A stretch of DNA of 64,000 bases from Nonomuraea sp. PA05 (GCF_008086045.1 NZ_VSEY01000050.1:1-64000), one strand, 5' to 3'; positions 26,813-35,843 are shown, counted from the first letter of the stretch. Translations and numbers: made by a program. Notes: generated by a model from the letters alone, not told the origin.

Positions 26813-28084
26813 TCAGCCGGCCGCTTCCGCGGTCTTCTGCAGCTCACCGAGGACCTTGGCCGGGTCGTCCTTGACGGCCCCGCCGATGGTCTGCTTGATC
26901 GCCGGGTTCAGGGTGGCCCACTTGGGGTCCTGGAAGGGGTAGAAGCTGGCGTTGGGCAGGGCGGCGAGGAACGGCTTGAGCTTCTCGTCGCCGGACAGCT
27001 TCTGGATGCCGCCGTTGGTGACGGGCAGCAGCTTGTAGATGTCGGAGATCTTCGCGGCGGCGTCGCCGGTGTAGAAGAAGTCGAAGAACTTCTTGATCTC
27101 GGCGGCGTGGCCGTTCTTGTTGAACGCCATGATCCAGTCCATGACGCCGAGCGTGGTGTCGAGCGGGCCGGCCTTGCCGGGGATCGGCGCGACGCCGTAG
27201 TTCTTCAGCCCGGCCGCGTCGAAGATCGGGATGGACATGGGGCCGCCGTTGACCATGCCGACCTTGCCGGCGCCGAAGTCCTCCCAGACCGTCTTGCGGT
27301 CCTTGGTGCCGGGGTTGGGGGTGGTCAGACCGGCGTCGACCAGGCCCTTCATGTACGTGAATGTCTCGACGTTCTGCGGCGAGTTGATCGCCCACTTGCC
27401 GGAGGCGTCCTTGTAGCCGCCGCCGTTGCCGAGCATCCACAGGAACGACTCGGCCTGGGCCTCCTCCTGGCCGAGCGGCAGGCCGAACGGCTGGGTCACG
27501 CCGGCCGCCTTCAGCTTCTCGGCGGCGGCCTTGAGCTCGTCCCAGGTCTTCGGCGGCTCGGTGATCTTCGCCTTCTCGAACAGGTCCTTGTTGTAGAACA
27601 GGGCGCGGGCCGAGGAGACGAACGGGATGCCGTACGCGGTGCCGTCCACCTTGCCGAACTCGGCGAACTTCTGCAGCATGTCGCCGGAGACGTTCGGGGA
27701 CAGGACCTCGTCCACCTTGTGGAGCAGGCCGTCCTCGACGAAGCCGGAGTAGTCGCCGGTCTGCAGGATGTCCGGGATCTGGCCGTTCTGCACCATGGTG
27801 GCGACTTGCTTGTCGATGTCGTTCCAGTTGATGACCTGGACCTCGACCTTGATGTTCGGGTTGGCCTTGGTGAACTCGTCGGTGACGCCCTTCCAGAACG
27901 TCTCGCCGGAGTTGGGCTTGCCGGGGCCGTCGCCGTAGTCTGCCGCGACCATCTTCAACGTGACCTGGCCGTCGCCCGATGCCTGGGTGTCGCCTCCGCC
28001 GCCGGAGCCGCCGGAACCACAAGCGGACAGGACCAGCATCGTGGCAAGGCCGAGAGCGGCGCCGCCCACAAGCTTCATGTTCAC
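26813..28084 (-). CDS. sugar ABC transporter substrate-binding lipoprotein
   Basis: 423-residue CUT1 solute-binding protein. The signal peptide ends in lipobox LSAC followed by a GSGGSGGGG spacer. Mature features include ITEPPKTWDELKAAAEKLKA, GKVGMVNGGPMSI and PNPGTKDRKTVWEDFGAG, characteristic of oligosaccharide-binding lipoproteins. Translation may start at GTG 28084 or ATG 28078. It heads the three-gene importer operon, and three matching palindromes lie in its upstream region. The sugar is not predictable by eye. Confidence 0.92.
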   Translation of the reverse strand: MNMKLVGGAALGLATMLVLSACGSGGSGGGGDTQASGDGQVTLKMVAADYGDGPGKPNSGETFWKGVTDEFTKANPNIKVEVQVINWNDIDKQVATMVQNGQIPDILQTGDYSGFVEDGLLHKVDEVLSPNVSGDMLQKFAEFGKVDGTAYGIPFVSSARALFYNKDLFEKAKITEPPKTWDELKAAAEKLKAAGVTQPFGLPLGQEEAQAESFLWMLGNGGGYKDASGKWAINSPQNVETFTYMKGLVDAGLTTPNPGTKDRKTVWEDFGAGKVGMVNGGPMSIPIFDAAGLKNYGVAPIPGKAGPLDTTLGVMDWIMAFNKNGHAAEIKKFFDFFYTGDAAAKISDIYKLLPVTNGGIQKLSGDEKLKPFLAALPNASFYPFQDPKWATLNPAIKQTIGGAVKDDPAKVLGELQKTAEAAG

Positions 28085-28117
28085 TGGAGATACCGCCTTC
28101 TCGTCGGACGGGCCCTA

Positions 28118-28131
28118 CTGGTCCATACCAG
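28118..28131. promoter_or_regulatory. operator-like palindrome, copy A
   Basis: CTGGTCCATACCAG, a near-palindrome sharing the GGTCnATACC core with copies B and C. It lies 34 bp before the start codon of the binding-protein gene, within the likely leader. Confidence 0.55.
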
Positions 28132-28213
28132 CCAGCCGAACCCTGCCCAGGGGGATGTGCGCGCGAGCCAGCGAATGGCCGCGTTTGCGCAAGCGTAAGC
28201 CGGAGTTCAGCAG

Positions 28214-28245
28214 CCGGTCTATACCGGCCTGTCTCGGTTTGGCAA
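28214..28245 (-). promoter_or_regulatory. promoter of the sugar importer with overlapping operator copy B
   Basis: TTGCCA (28245-28240), a 16-base spacer and TATAGA (28223-28218) form a promoter on the minus strand. The -10 lies inside the near-palindrome CCGGTCTATACCGG (28214-28227). A repressor bound here would block polymerase, which suggests substrate-induced derepression, as by LacI-type regulators. No such regulator gene is adjacent. Confidence 0.6.
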
Positions 28246-28270
28246 CACTCGGGCGGCAAAGAGCGCACAG

Positions 28271-28284
28271 CCGGTCTAGACCGG
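28271..28284. promoter_or_regulatory. operator-like palindrome, copy C
   Basis: CCGGTCTAGACCGG, a perfect 14-bp palindrome just downstream of the acyl-CoA dehydrogenase stop and 57 bp from copy B. It could allow repressor looping with copy B. Confidence 0.6.
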
Positions 28285-28287
28285 ATG

Positions 28288-30192
28288 TCAGAGAATCTTG
28301 CGGCGGACGTTCTCCCCGCCCTCGGGCGCGCCGATCCACGGGCCCTCGACGGACGGGTCGAGGATGCCCTCCTCGACGAAGGTGTAGCGGCCGTCGAGCA
28401 CGTAACCGGCCACGCGGACGTCGAGATTGTCGCTGTTGTCCCACAGGCGGTCGAACAGCGTGTCCACCCGGCGTCTGGACTGCTGGCAGAAGGTGTCGGC
28501 CAGCTCGTACGGCCTGCGCCCGAGGTCCTTGGAGTCCTCCTCGGCCTTCAGGCAGACGGCGGTCATCGCGTACAGTTCGGCGCCGATGTCGACGATCCTG
28601 CCGAGGAACGCCTGCTTGTGCTCCAGCCTGCCCTGCCAGCGGGACATGCCGTAGAAGGTGGACCTGGCCAGCTTCCTGCTGGTCCGCTCCACGAAGCGCA
28701 GGTGTGCGGCCAGCGGGCCGAAGGCGGCGTACGCGGTGGGCAGGTTGCCGGTGCCGGCCACCAGCGTGGGCAGCCACTTGGCGTAGAAGCGGCCGGCCCT
28801 GCGCAGCGCCTGGGCGCGCTCCTGGCGGCCGGCCTCGGGATTGATCAGCTCTCCCGCGGCGGACAGGTGCGCGTCCACCGCCTCCCGGGTGATCGCCAGG
28901 CGCATGATCTCGGAGGAGCCCTCGAAGATGCGGTTGATGCGGGAGTCGCGCAGCATCTGCTCGGCGGGCACCCCGCGCTCGCCCCTGGCGACCAGCGACT
29001 CGGCGGTCTCGTAGCCGCGCCCGCCGCGGATCTGCACCAGCTCGTCGAGCACCTGGTACGACAGCTCGGAGGCGAACAGCTTGGCCAGCGCCGCCTCGAT
29101 CCTGATGTCGTTGCGCTGGTCGTCGGCCAGGCGGGCGGTCAGCTCGCAGACGGCGTCGCACGCGTACGCGGTGGCCACGATGAAGGCGACCTTGGTGGCC
29201 ACGGCCTCGTGCAGGCCGACCTTGCGGCCCCACTGCACGCGCTCGTTGCCCCACTCGCGGGCGATCTTGACGGCCCACTTGGCGTTCCCCGCGCAGGTGG
29301 CGGGCAGCGACAGGCGGCCCGTGTTGAGCGTGGTGAGCGCGATGCGCAGCCCTTCGCCCTCCTTGCCGATGAGGTTCTTGGCGGGCACCCTGACCTGGGA
29401 GAACTCCGTCACGCCGTTCTCGATGCCACGCAGCCCCATGAACGTGTTGCGCCGCTTGACCGTGATGCCCGGCGAGTCGGCCTCGACCACGAACGCGCTG
29501 ATCTTCTTGCCGGTCCTGGCCATGACGACGAGGAGGTCGGCGACAACGCCGTTCGTGGTCCAGAGCTTGACGCCGTCGAGCACGTACTCGTCGCCGTCGC
29601 GCACGGCGGTGGTGGCCAGCCGCGCGGGGTCGGAGCCGACGTCGGGCTCGGTCAGCAGGAACGCGGAGATCTCCCCCGCCGCGCAGCGCGGCAGGTACTC
29701 CCGCTTCTGCTCCTCGGTGCCGAACAGCTTGAGCGGCTGCGGCACCCCGATCGACTGGTGCGCGGACAGCAGCGTGGCCAGCGCCGGGCAGTAGGAGCCG
29801 ACCAGCGTGAGCGCGCGGCAGTAGTACAGGTAGGGCAGGCCGAGCCCGCCGTACTCCTCCTTGATCGTGATGCCGAACGCACCGAGCTCCGCCAGGCCCT
29901 TCACCACGTCGTCGGGCACCTGCGCGGTCCGCTCGATGAGCGCCGGGTCCACGCGCGCGTCGAGGAAGCGCCGCACCGCCCGGACGAACTCCTCCCCCTT
30001 CTTGGTCGCGGCGGCGGGCAGCGTGGGCGCCGGATGCACCAGGTCCATCCGGAAGTCGCCGAGGAAGAGCTGCTTGGCGAAGCTCGGGCGCGCCCACTCC
30101 TTCTCCCGCGCCTGCTCGCCGACCTGTCTGGACTCCGCGTACTTGGCGTGCTGGGTCATGGCACCTCCGGAGGTCGCGCCGTCTGTGCTCAT
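28288..30192 (-). CDS. long acyl-CoA dehydrogenase (VLCAD/ACAD9-like)
   Basis: 634 residues, about 240 longer than ordinary acyl-CoA dehydrogenases. The extra length is a C-terminal helical domain as in VLCAD/ACAD9. Motifs: FGITIKEEYGGLGLPYLYYC, LTEPDVGSDPARLAT (FAD/substrate), KLWTTNG, RGGRGYETAESLVARGE and RDSRINRIFEGSSEIMRL, with the catalytic Glu expected in IFEGSSEI or VQIRGGRGYE. The start is ATG at 30192 or the ATG 12 codons inside (MTQHAK). It likely oxidises long-chain acyl-CoA at the membrane. Confidence 0.9.
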   Translation of the reverse strand: MSTDGATSGGAMTQHAKYAESRQVGEQAREKEWARPSFAKQLFLGDFRMDLVHPAPTLPAAATKKGEEFVRAVRRFLDARVDPALIERTAQVPDDVVKGLAELGAFGITIKEEYGGLGLPYLYYCRALTLVGSYCPALATLLSAHQSIGVPQPLKLFGTEEQKREYLPRCAAGEISAFLLTEPDVGSDPARLATTAVRDGDEYVLDGVKLWTTNGVVADLLVVMARTGKKISAFVVEADSPGITVKRRNTFMGLRGIENGVTEFSQVRVPAKNLIGKEGEGLRIALTTLNTGRLSLPATCAGNAKWAVKIAREWGNERVQWGRKVGLHEAVATKVAFIVATAYACDAVCELTARLADDQRNDIRIEAALAKLFASELSYQVLDELVQIRGGRGYETAESLVARGERGVPAEQMLRDSRINRIFEGSSEIMRLAITREAVDAHLSAAGELINPEAGRQERAQALRRAGRFYAKWLPTLVAGTGNLPTAYAAFGPLAAHLRFVERTSRKLARSTFYGMSRWQGRLEHKQAFLGRIVDIGAELYAMTAVCLKAEEDSKDLGRRPYELADTFCQQSRRRVDTLFDRLWDNSDNLDVRVAGYVLDGRYTFVEEGILDPSVEGPWIGAPEGGENVRRKIL

Positions 30193-30226
30193 GTGTACTG
30201 CCCGCCTGACGGCGCTCTGTCGCCGT

Positions 30227-31450
30227 TTATAGCCCGATTTTGTAGGAACGGCGAGGGTTGATGCTCAGCGCCGCGAGCGCCACCGTGCCCAGCACGGCGG
30301 GCACCAGCAGGTACGTACCGCAGAACGCCAGCCCCAACAGCGACATCCCCGTCCCCACCACGGCCATGGTCCGGTGACGGCCGCGCGGCAACATCCGCAC
30401 CGCCGCCGCCACCCCCGCCGAGGTGACCGCCGCCAGGCACGCCGACGTCGCGCGCATCAGCATGTCCAGGTCGACCGCCCACACCAGCACGGGCACACTG
30501 AGCACCAGCACCAGCCCGAGACTACGGAACGGCGTCTCGCCCGGCGCCCCTCCCCTGGCGAACCAGCGCGGCAGCGCCCCGTCCGCCGCCAGCGCCGCAC
30601 CCAGCCTGGCCGCCCCCGCGATGTAGGTGTTGACCGCGCCGAACGTCAGCAGCACCGCGACCACCCCGGTGACCGGGCGGGCGACAGGGCCGAGGCCGAG
30701 CTCCAGCATCCCGGTGAGCGGCACGGCGGACATGTCCGCGCCGAGCACGCCGACGGAGGTGACGGAGACGCCCGCGTACAGCAGGCCGATCACCACGAGC
30801 GTGACCGCGGTGGCCCGCACCAGCCCGTTCCTGCTCGCGAACTCGCCCGACAGGTGGCTGGCCGCCTCCCAGCCCACGAAGGCGAACATGAGCACCCCGG
30901 CCGCACCGGCCACGCCCGCGAAGCCGTACGGGGCGAAGGGGGTGAAGTTGGCCGGGTCGGCGTGCGGCGCGGCGGTGATCACGGCGGTGGCCAGCAGCGC
31001 GACGAGCAGGACGACGAAGCCGATCTGCAGCCGTCCTGACGTGCGCAGCCCCGCGGCGTTCGCGGCGAACGCGGCGGCCAGGATGAGGCACGCGGCCAGG
31101 GTGGCGTTCACACCCAGGCAGGCCTCGACGTACTGGCCGCCGACCAGCGCGCCCGCGACCGTGCCGATCGGCACGGCGCCGTAGAACCACCAGCCGGTCA
31201 CGGCGGCGGCGCGCCGGCCGAAGGCGAGCCCGACGACGGCCGCCACCCCTCCGCCGCCGGGATAACGCGCGCCGAGCGCGGCGAACGTCAGCGCGACGGG
31301 CACGCTGAGCGCCAGCATCCCGGCCCAGGCCAGCACCGACGCGGGGCCCGCCGAGGCGGCGGCCAGATGCGGCAGCACCAGCATGCCGGGGCCCAGCACG
31401 GCACCGACCAGAAGCGCCGTGCCCTGCCATGCCCCCATGTGTCCACTCAT
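30227..31450 (-). CDS. APC-superfamily amino acid permease (YjeH-like)
   Basis: 407 residues, about eleven transmembrane helices. The first helix carries the substrate-binding motif GAVLGPGMLVLPHLAAASAG. It resembles the YjeH/BAT1-like group that exports or imports neutral amino acids. It is divergent from an Lrp-type regulator 83 bp away. Such regulator/permease pairs usually form an amino-acid-responsive unit. Confidence 0.85.
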   Translation of the reverse strand: MSGHMGAWQGTALLVGAVLGPGMLVLPHLAAASAGPASVLAWAGMLALSVPVALTFAALGARYPGGGGVAAVVGLAFGRRAAAVTGWWFYGAVPIGTVAGALVGGQYVEACLGVNATLAACLILAAAFAANAAGLRTSGRLQIGFVVLLVALLATAVITAAPHADPANFTPFAPYGFAGVAGAAGVLMFAFVGWEAASHLSGEFASRNGLVRATAVTLVVIGLLYAGVSVTSVGVLGADMSAVPLTGMLELGLGPVARPVTGVVAVLLTFGAVNTYIAGAARLGAALAADGALPRWFARGGAPGETPFRSLGLVLVLSVPVLVWAVDLDMLMRATSACLAAVTSAGVAAAVRMLPRGRHRTMAVVGTGMSLLGLAFCGTYLLVPAVLGTVALAALSINPRRSYKIGL

Positions 31451-31532
31451 GACCCATGAACGTAGCCCGCCCGTTCGGCCCGGTTACGTGTCAGCCGAAC
31501 GCATGGCCGGAATGTCGTGTATCTCTGGCCAT

Positions 31533-31994
31533 ATGGATGAACTTGATTCGGCGATCATACGGTTGCTCCAAACGGATGCGCGGCAGTCCAACCGCGAGCT
31601 GGCCAGGCAGCTCGGCATCGCGCCCTCCACCTGCCTGGAACGGGTCAGGGCGCTGACCCGGCGCGGCGTGATCCGCGGCTACCACGCCGACATCGACCCG
31701 GCCGCGCTCAACCGCGGCGTCCAGGCGATGGTGTCGGTGCAGGTACGGCCGCTGAGCCGAGCGGTGATCAACACGTTCAAGGAGTCGGCGGCCTCGATGC
31801 CGGAGGTGCTCAGCGTGTTCGTGCTGGCCGGAGGGGATGACTTCCTGCTGCACGTGGGGGTGCGGGACCTCGATCACCTGCACGGGTTCCTGCTCGACCG
31901 GCTGAGCAAGCGCAAGGAGATCGTGGGGTTCCGGACGTCGGTGGTGTTCCAGCAGGTGCAGAAGGCGGTGCCGACGCGCCTCGAAGACACCTGA
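31533..31994 (+). CDS. Lrp/AsnC family transcriptional regulator
   Basis: 153 residues: an N-terminal HTH (ELDSAIIRLLQTDARQSNRE, then LGIAPSTCLERVRALTRRGV) and a C-terminal RAM domain (MPEVLSVFVLAGGDDFLLHV). The ATG at 31533 fits the family start (MDELDSAI); the frame stays open further upstream without ribosome-site support. Probably senses an amino acid and controls the divergent APC permease. Confidence 0.9.
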   Translation: MDELDSAIIRLLQTDARQSNRELARQLGIAPSTCLERVRALTRRGVIRGYHADIDPAALNRGVQAMVSVQVRPLSRAVINTFKESAASMPEVLSVFVLAGGDDFLLHVGVRDLDHLHGFLLDRLSKRKEIVGFRTSVVFQQVQKAVPTRLEDT

Positions 31995-32064
31995 CTTTCG
32001 TCAGGGGTGGTCATGGACGGTCGGCGGATACGGGCGGGGGCCTCGCCTTTCTAGGTTCTTCCTC

Positions 32065-33486
32065 GTGAAACTCCTTCTTGCCCTCGCCCTCACCCTGAGC
32101 CCGGCCCCCGATCTGACCCCCGCCACCATCGACGCCTACCTGGAGCAGGCGATGGAGTCCACCGGGGTCCCGGGCCTGTCCGTGGTCGTCACGCACGGCG
32201 GCAAGGTCGTGCACGCGGCCGGCTACGGACACGACTCGCAAGGGCGGCCGATGACCGCCGACACGCCGATGCGGGTGGCCTCGGTGAGCAAGTCGTTCAC
32301 CGCCATGGCGGTCATGACGCTCGTGGACCAGGGCAAAATCAAGCTCGACGAGCCGGTCGCCGCGCAACTCCCCGATTTCCGGATGGCCGACCCGCGGGCG
32401 GCCCGGATCACCGTACGGCACCTGCTGAACCAGACCTCCGGCCTGTCGGACCGCACGGTGGACATCGCCTCCACGGAGGAGGCCACCTCGCCGGCCGACT
32501 ACACCGCCCGCCTCGCCGATTCCCGGCTCGCCGCCGAGCCCGGCACCCGCTACGAGTACTGCAACGTCAACTACGACCTGGCCGGGCGGCTGGTGGAGGT
32601 GGCGAGCGGGCGGCGGTTCGGCGACTACCTGCGCGACCGGGTGTTCGGGCCGCTGGGCATGAAGTCCAGCGCCATCTCCGACAAGGTCGTCCCGGTCGCG
32701 GACGGCTACAACTCGCTGTTCGGCGCCTGGCTGCCCCGGCCGGAGCTGGCCGGGTTCCACGACGAGAGCGGAGCGGGCGGCGTCATCACCACCGCCGCCG
32801 ACATGGGCAAGTGGCTGGTCGCGCAGACGGGTGACGGGCGGCCGCTGGTCAAGCGGCAGAGCCCGCTGGTCAAGCGGCAGAGCCTGGAGGCCATGCACCA
32901 GCCTTCGAAGCTGCGCCCGTACGGGATGGGGTGGGGCATCGAGGACGGCGGGCAGCTCGTGCACTCGGGGAACCTGTTCACCTACAACGCGGTCGAGGCC
33001 ATCTCGCCCAGGACCGGCTACGGGTTCGCGGTGATGACCAACAACGCGACGCTGTACGACCCGACGTACGACATCATGCTCGGGCTCACAGCGATGAGCG
33101 AGGGCAGGGCGCCGGAGGGGCCGGGCAGCGAACGGCAGCTCTTCGAAGCGGCGCTGGCCGCGTTCGCGCTGCTCGCGGCCGGACTGGGTGCTCTGGGCGT
33201 GGCGCGGGCGCGGCGCTGGGCCTTCAAGCGGTCGGGGCGGGCGTGGTGGCGGATCGGGCTGCGGTTGCTGCCCGCCCTCATCCCGGTCGCGGTGCTGGCC
33301 TGGTATCCGGATCTGGTGTCCGTGCTGATGAACGGGCGGACCGTCACCTGGGCCCAGCTCACCTACTTCCCCGCGCCGCTGTCCGTGGCGGTGCTGGTCG
33401 CGGCGCTCGCCGGCCTGGGGGTGACGGTCGCCCGGATTCGTGCGCTGTGTAAGCCTTCCGGCGGTTCTCACCAAGTACAGGTGTAG
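32065..33486 (+). CDS. beta-lactamase-fold serine hydrolase with C-terminal membrane segments
   Basis: 473 residues. The class C beta-lactamase/esterase EstB-type domain spans residues 15-335, with the SxxK nucleophile in VASVSKSFTAMAVM, the YxN-type Tyr in YEYCNVNYDL and the later HSGNLFTYNA box. Three hydrophobic helices follow (ALAAFALLAAGLGALGVARA; LRLLPALIPVAVLAWY; LSVAVLVAALAGLGVTVARI). An N-terminal signal is present (KLLLALALTLSPAP). A 20-bp sequence is duplicated in frame at 32842-32882, giving PLVKRQSPLVKRQS. Likely an exported peptidase or esterase rather than a true beta-lactamase. Confidence 0.85.
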   Translation: MKLLLALALTLSPAPDLTPATIDAYLEQAMESTGVPGLSVVVTHGGKVVHAAGYGHDSQGRPMTADTPMRVASVSKSFTAMAVMTLVDQGKIKLDEPVAAQLPDFRMADPRAARITVRHLLNQTSGLSDRTVDIASTEEATSPADYTARLADSRLAAEPGTRYEYCNVNYDLAGRLVEVASGRRFGDYLRDRVFGPLGMKSSAISDKVVPVADGYNSLFGAWLPRPELAGFHDESGAGGVITTAADMGKWLVAQTGDGRPLVKRQSPLVKRQSLEAMHQPSKLRPYGMGWGIEDGGQLVHSGNLFTYNAVEAISPRTGYGFAVMTNNATLYDPTYDIMLGLTAMSEGRAPEGPGSERQLFEAALAAFALLAAGLGALGVARARRWAFKRSGRAWWRIGLRLLPALIPVAVLAWYPDLVSVLMNGRTVTWAQLTYFPAPLSVAVLVAALAGLGVTVARIRALCKPSGGSHQVQV

Positions 33487-33508
33487 ATCGACGAAGGGAG
33501 CAAGGCCG

Positions 33509-34060
33509 GTGCGTCTCAAACGGGGGAAGCTCGCCACCGACCCCGCGGCGTTCGAAGCCTTCTACCGGCGGCACATCGACGCTGTCACGCGGTTCCTGGC
33601 ACGCCGGGTCGACGACCCGCACACGGTCGCCGACCTGGTGGCCGACGTGTTCCTCGCGGTGTTCGACTCGGCGCACACCTACCGCCCCGGCAAGGGCAGC
33701 GAGATCGCGTGGCTGTACGGCGTCGCGCGCAACACGCTGTCGTCCGAGCGGCGGCGGGCGCTGCGGGAGTCCCAGCTCACGCATCGGGTGAGCGGGCGGC
33801 GTCCGCTCGACGGCGACGACGTGTCCCGGCTGGAGGAGCGGATCGACGCGGAGCGGCCCGCCAGGGCGGCCTTCGAGGCCATGGCCGGGTTACCCGACGG
33901 GGAGCGCGCCGTCCTGGAGCTGGTGGTGCTTGAGCAGCTCACGCCGTCGGAGGCGGCGGTGGCGCTCGGGATCCGGCCGGGGACCGCCATGGTGCGGCTG
34001 CACCGCGCCCGCAAGGCACTTCGCGACCTGCCCTTCGTCATGGAAGGAATCCCACGATGA
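33509..34060 (+). CDS. ECF RNA polymerase sigma factor
   Basis: 183 residues. Region 2 begins AFEAFYRRHIDAVTRFLARR and includes HTVADLVADVFLAVFDSAHT and IAWLYGVARNTLSSERRRAL. Region 4 has LPDGERAVLELVVLEQLTPSEA and the HTH IRPGTAMVRLHRARKALRDL. The GTG start has AAGGGAG upstream. The next gene overlaps it by four bases (ATGA), so it is probably controlled by that membrane protein. Confidence 0.92.
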   Translation: MRLKRGKLATDPAAFEAFYRRHIDAVTRFLARRVDDPHTVADLVADVFLAVFDSAHTYRPGKGSEIAWLYGVARNTLSSERRRALRESQLTHRVSGRRPLDGDDVSRLEERIDAERPARAAFEAMAGLPDGERAVLELVVLEQLTPSEAAVALGIRPGTAMVRLHRARKALRDLPFVMEGIPR

Positions 34061-34617
34061 GATTCGAGGAGCAGTTGCTGATGGACCTTCAAGCCGAGAT
34101 GACCGCGCGCAACGACCGCGCCCGCCGTACCGGCCGCCGCCTGTTCGCGGGGGCGGCGGTGGCCGGGCTGGCCGCCGTGGCGGCGGTGACGGTGCCGCTC
34201 GTGACCAGCCCTGAGCCGGCGTACGCGGTGAGCGCGAACGCCAACGGCACCGTCACGGTGGAGATCAAGGAGTTCAGGGACGCCGAGCAGTTGGAGCAGG
34301 ACCTCAAGGACCATGGCGTGACCGCCGACGTCACGTACCTGAAGCCGTACACCAAGTGCCAGAACGGCCGGGGCGCGCTGGTCGGCGGCGGGTACGACAC
34401 TCCGGAGGAGTGGCGCGCGTCCGTGCACTGGAAGGTCGCCAGGCCGGGGGCGAAGGGATTCGTCATCGATCCCCGGCAGGTCGGGAAGGGGCAGACGGTG
34501 CTGCTGGAGTTCACCGAGAACCCGAAGGGGCCGGTCAAGTCCCAGCTCAAGGCCGAGGTGATCCAGGGGGCTGTCGCGGCGTGCGTCCCTGAGAAGGACC
34601 CGACGCAGGTCGGCTGA
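34057..34617 (+). CDS. membrane-anchored partner of the ECF sigma factor, unknown family
   Basis: 186 residues. A cytoplasmic N-terminal helix (MRFEEQLLMDLQAEMTARND) precedes one transmembrane segment (LFAGAAVAGLAAVAAVTVPL) and an extracytoplasmic domain with two Cys (TKCQNGRGALV and AVAACVPEKD) that may pair. The ATGA overlap with the sigma gene suggests an anti-sigma role. It lacks recognisable anti-sigma motifs, so that is contextual. Confidence 0.65.
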   Translation: MRFEEQLLMDLQAEMTARNDRARRTGRRLFAGAAVAGLAAVAAVTVPLVTSPEPAYAVSANANGTVTVEIKEFRDAEQLEQDLKDHGVTADVTYLKPYTKCQNGRGALVGGGYDTPEEWRASVHWKVARPGAKGFVIDPRQVGKGQTVLLEFTENPKGPVKSQLKAEVIQGAVAACVPEKDPTQVG

Positions 34618-34624
34618 CCCGGGC

Positions 34625-34653
34625 TCCCCGGCCTTCGCGCTTCAGGCCGGGGA
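34625..34653. terminator. bidirectional terminator
   Basis: TCCCCGGCCT (34625-34634) pairs with AGGCCGGGGA (34644-34653). It lies between convergent genes and overlaps the last codons of the MFS gene. Confidence 0.7.
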
Positions 34654-35805
34654 CCCCGTCAAACTCTCTCTACGGGGGACGGCGGCGTAGCTGATCGCCA
34701 GAGCGGCCAGGCTCAGCGCCGCGGCGGCCAGGCCCAGCCACCGCAGCCCGTCCACCGCCACCAGCCCACCCCCGAGCGCCGACCCGGCCGCGATGCCGAT
34801 GTTGAACGCGCACACGTTCACCGACACCGCCAGCGTCGGCGCCCGCCCGGCATGCCGCAGCACCAGGCTCTGCAGCACCGGCGTCGTGGCCGAGGTCAGC
34901 AACCCGAGCGCCAGCACCGCCACCACGGCGGACCCGGCCCACGGCACCGCGAACGGAAAGACCACCAGCACCACGCTCAACCCGGCGAACGTGCCGCGCA
35001 CCGTCCCGGCCAGCGACCGATCCGCCAGCCGCCCGGCCACCAGCCCTCCGGCCAGGCTGCCGGCCCCGTAGACGAGCAGCAGCGTCGACACCGCCGCCGG
35101 CCCGAACCCGGTGATCCCGGTCAGCGTGGGCGCCAGGTACGTGAACACCGTCGAGGTCGCCGCCAGCCCGACGGCCGTCGTAGCGATCACCACCAGCACC
35201 CGCCTGCTCATGACCGTCGCGATCTCGTCCCGCACGCTCGTCACCTCCGCCTCCTGCCTCGGCAGCACGACGGCCAGCAGCCCGGTCACGGCGAGCGCCA
35301 GCCCGGCCAGCACCGCGAACGGCGTCCGCCACCCCGCGTCCTCCCCCAGCAACACCCCCACCGGCACGCCCAGCAGCGTCGCCACCGAGAACCCCGATCC
35401 CACGGCGGCGATGGCCGTGCCGACGCGCTGCGGCTCGACCACCCGCGTCGTCACCATCAACGCCAGGGTCAGGAAGGCCGCGTGGCTCAGCGACGCGATC
35501 ACCCTTCCGGCGATCAGCACCTCGTACGAACCGGCCGCCGCGCAGATCGCGTTCCCGGCGGCGAACAGCACCAGCAACCCCAGCGCCAGGCCTTTGCGCG
35601 GCAGCCGTACGGTCGCGATCGTCACCAGCGGGCCGCCGATCACCACGCCCAGCGCGTACGCCGTCACGGCCTGCCCCGCCGTAGACAGGGAGACGTCCAG
35701 GTCGGCCGCCACCTGGGGAAGCAGTCCGGCGATGAGATATTCGGATGTGCCGACCACGAACACGCTCACCATGAGCATGACCGGCACCAGCAGACTCTTC
35801 TTCAT
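34642..35805 (-). CDS. MFS transporter (DHA1, AraJ-like exporter)
   Basis: 387 residues with twelve predicted helices. It starts KKSLLVPVMLMVSVFVVGTS and carries motifs TSEYLIAGLLPQVAADL and GGPLVTIATVRLPRKGLALG (MFS signature A between helices 2 and 3). The DHA1 group exports drugs or sugars. It diverges from a MerR gene across 52 bp holding a perfect 16-bp palindrome, so it is likely MerR-activated. Confidence 0.88.
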   Translation of the reverse strand: MKKSLLVPVMLMVSVFVVGTSEYLIAGLLPQVAADLDVSLSTAGQAVTAYALGVVIGGPLVTIATVRLPRKGLALGLLVLFAAGNAICAAAGSYEVLIAGRVIASLSHAAFLTLALMVTTRVVEPQRVGTAIAAVGSGFSVATLLGVPVGVLLGEDAGWRTPFAVLAGLALAVTGLLAVVLPRQEAEVTSVRDEIATVMSRRVLVVIATTAVGLAATSTVFTYLAPTLTGITGFGPAAVSTLLLVYGAGSLAGGLVAGRLADRSLAGTVRGTFAGLSVVLVVFPFAVPWAGSAVVAVLALGLLTSATTPVLQSLVLRHAGRAPTLAVSVNVCAFNIGIAAGSALGGGLVAVDGLRWLGLAAAALSLAALAISYAAVPRRESLTGSPA

Positions 35806-35813
35806 GTCGGCAC

Positions 35814-35843
35814 GCTAAAGTCTCACATGCATGTGAGAGTCAA
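35814..35843 (-). promoter_or_regulatory. MerR-type promoter/operator for the MFS gene
   Basis: The perfect palindrome CTCACATGCATGTGAG (35822-35837) is flanked on the minus strand by TTGACT (35843-35838) and a weak TTTAGC-like -10 (about 35819-35814). The long spacer with a centred palindrome is the hallmark of MerR-controlled promoters. The transcript would be nearly leaderless. Confidence 0.65.
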
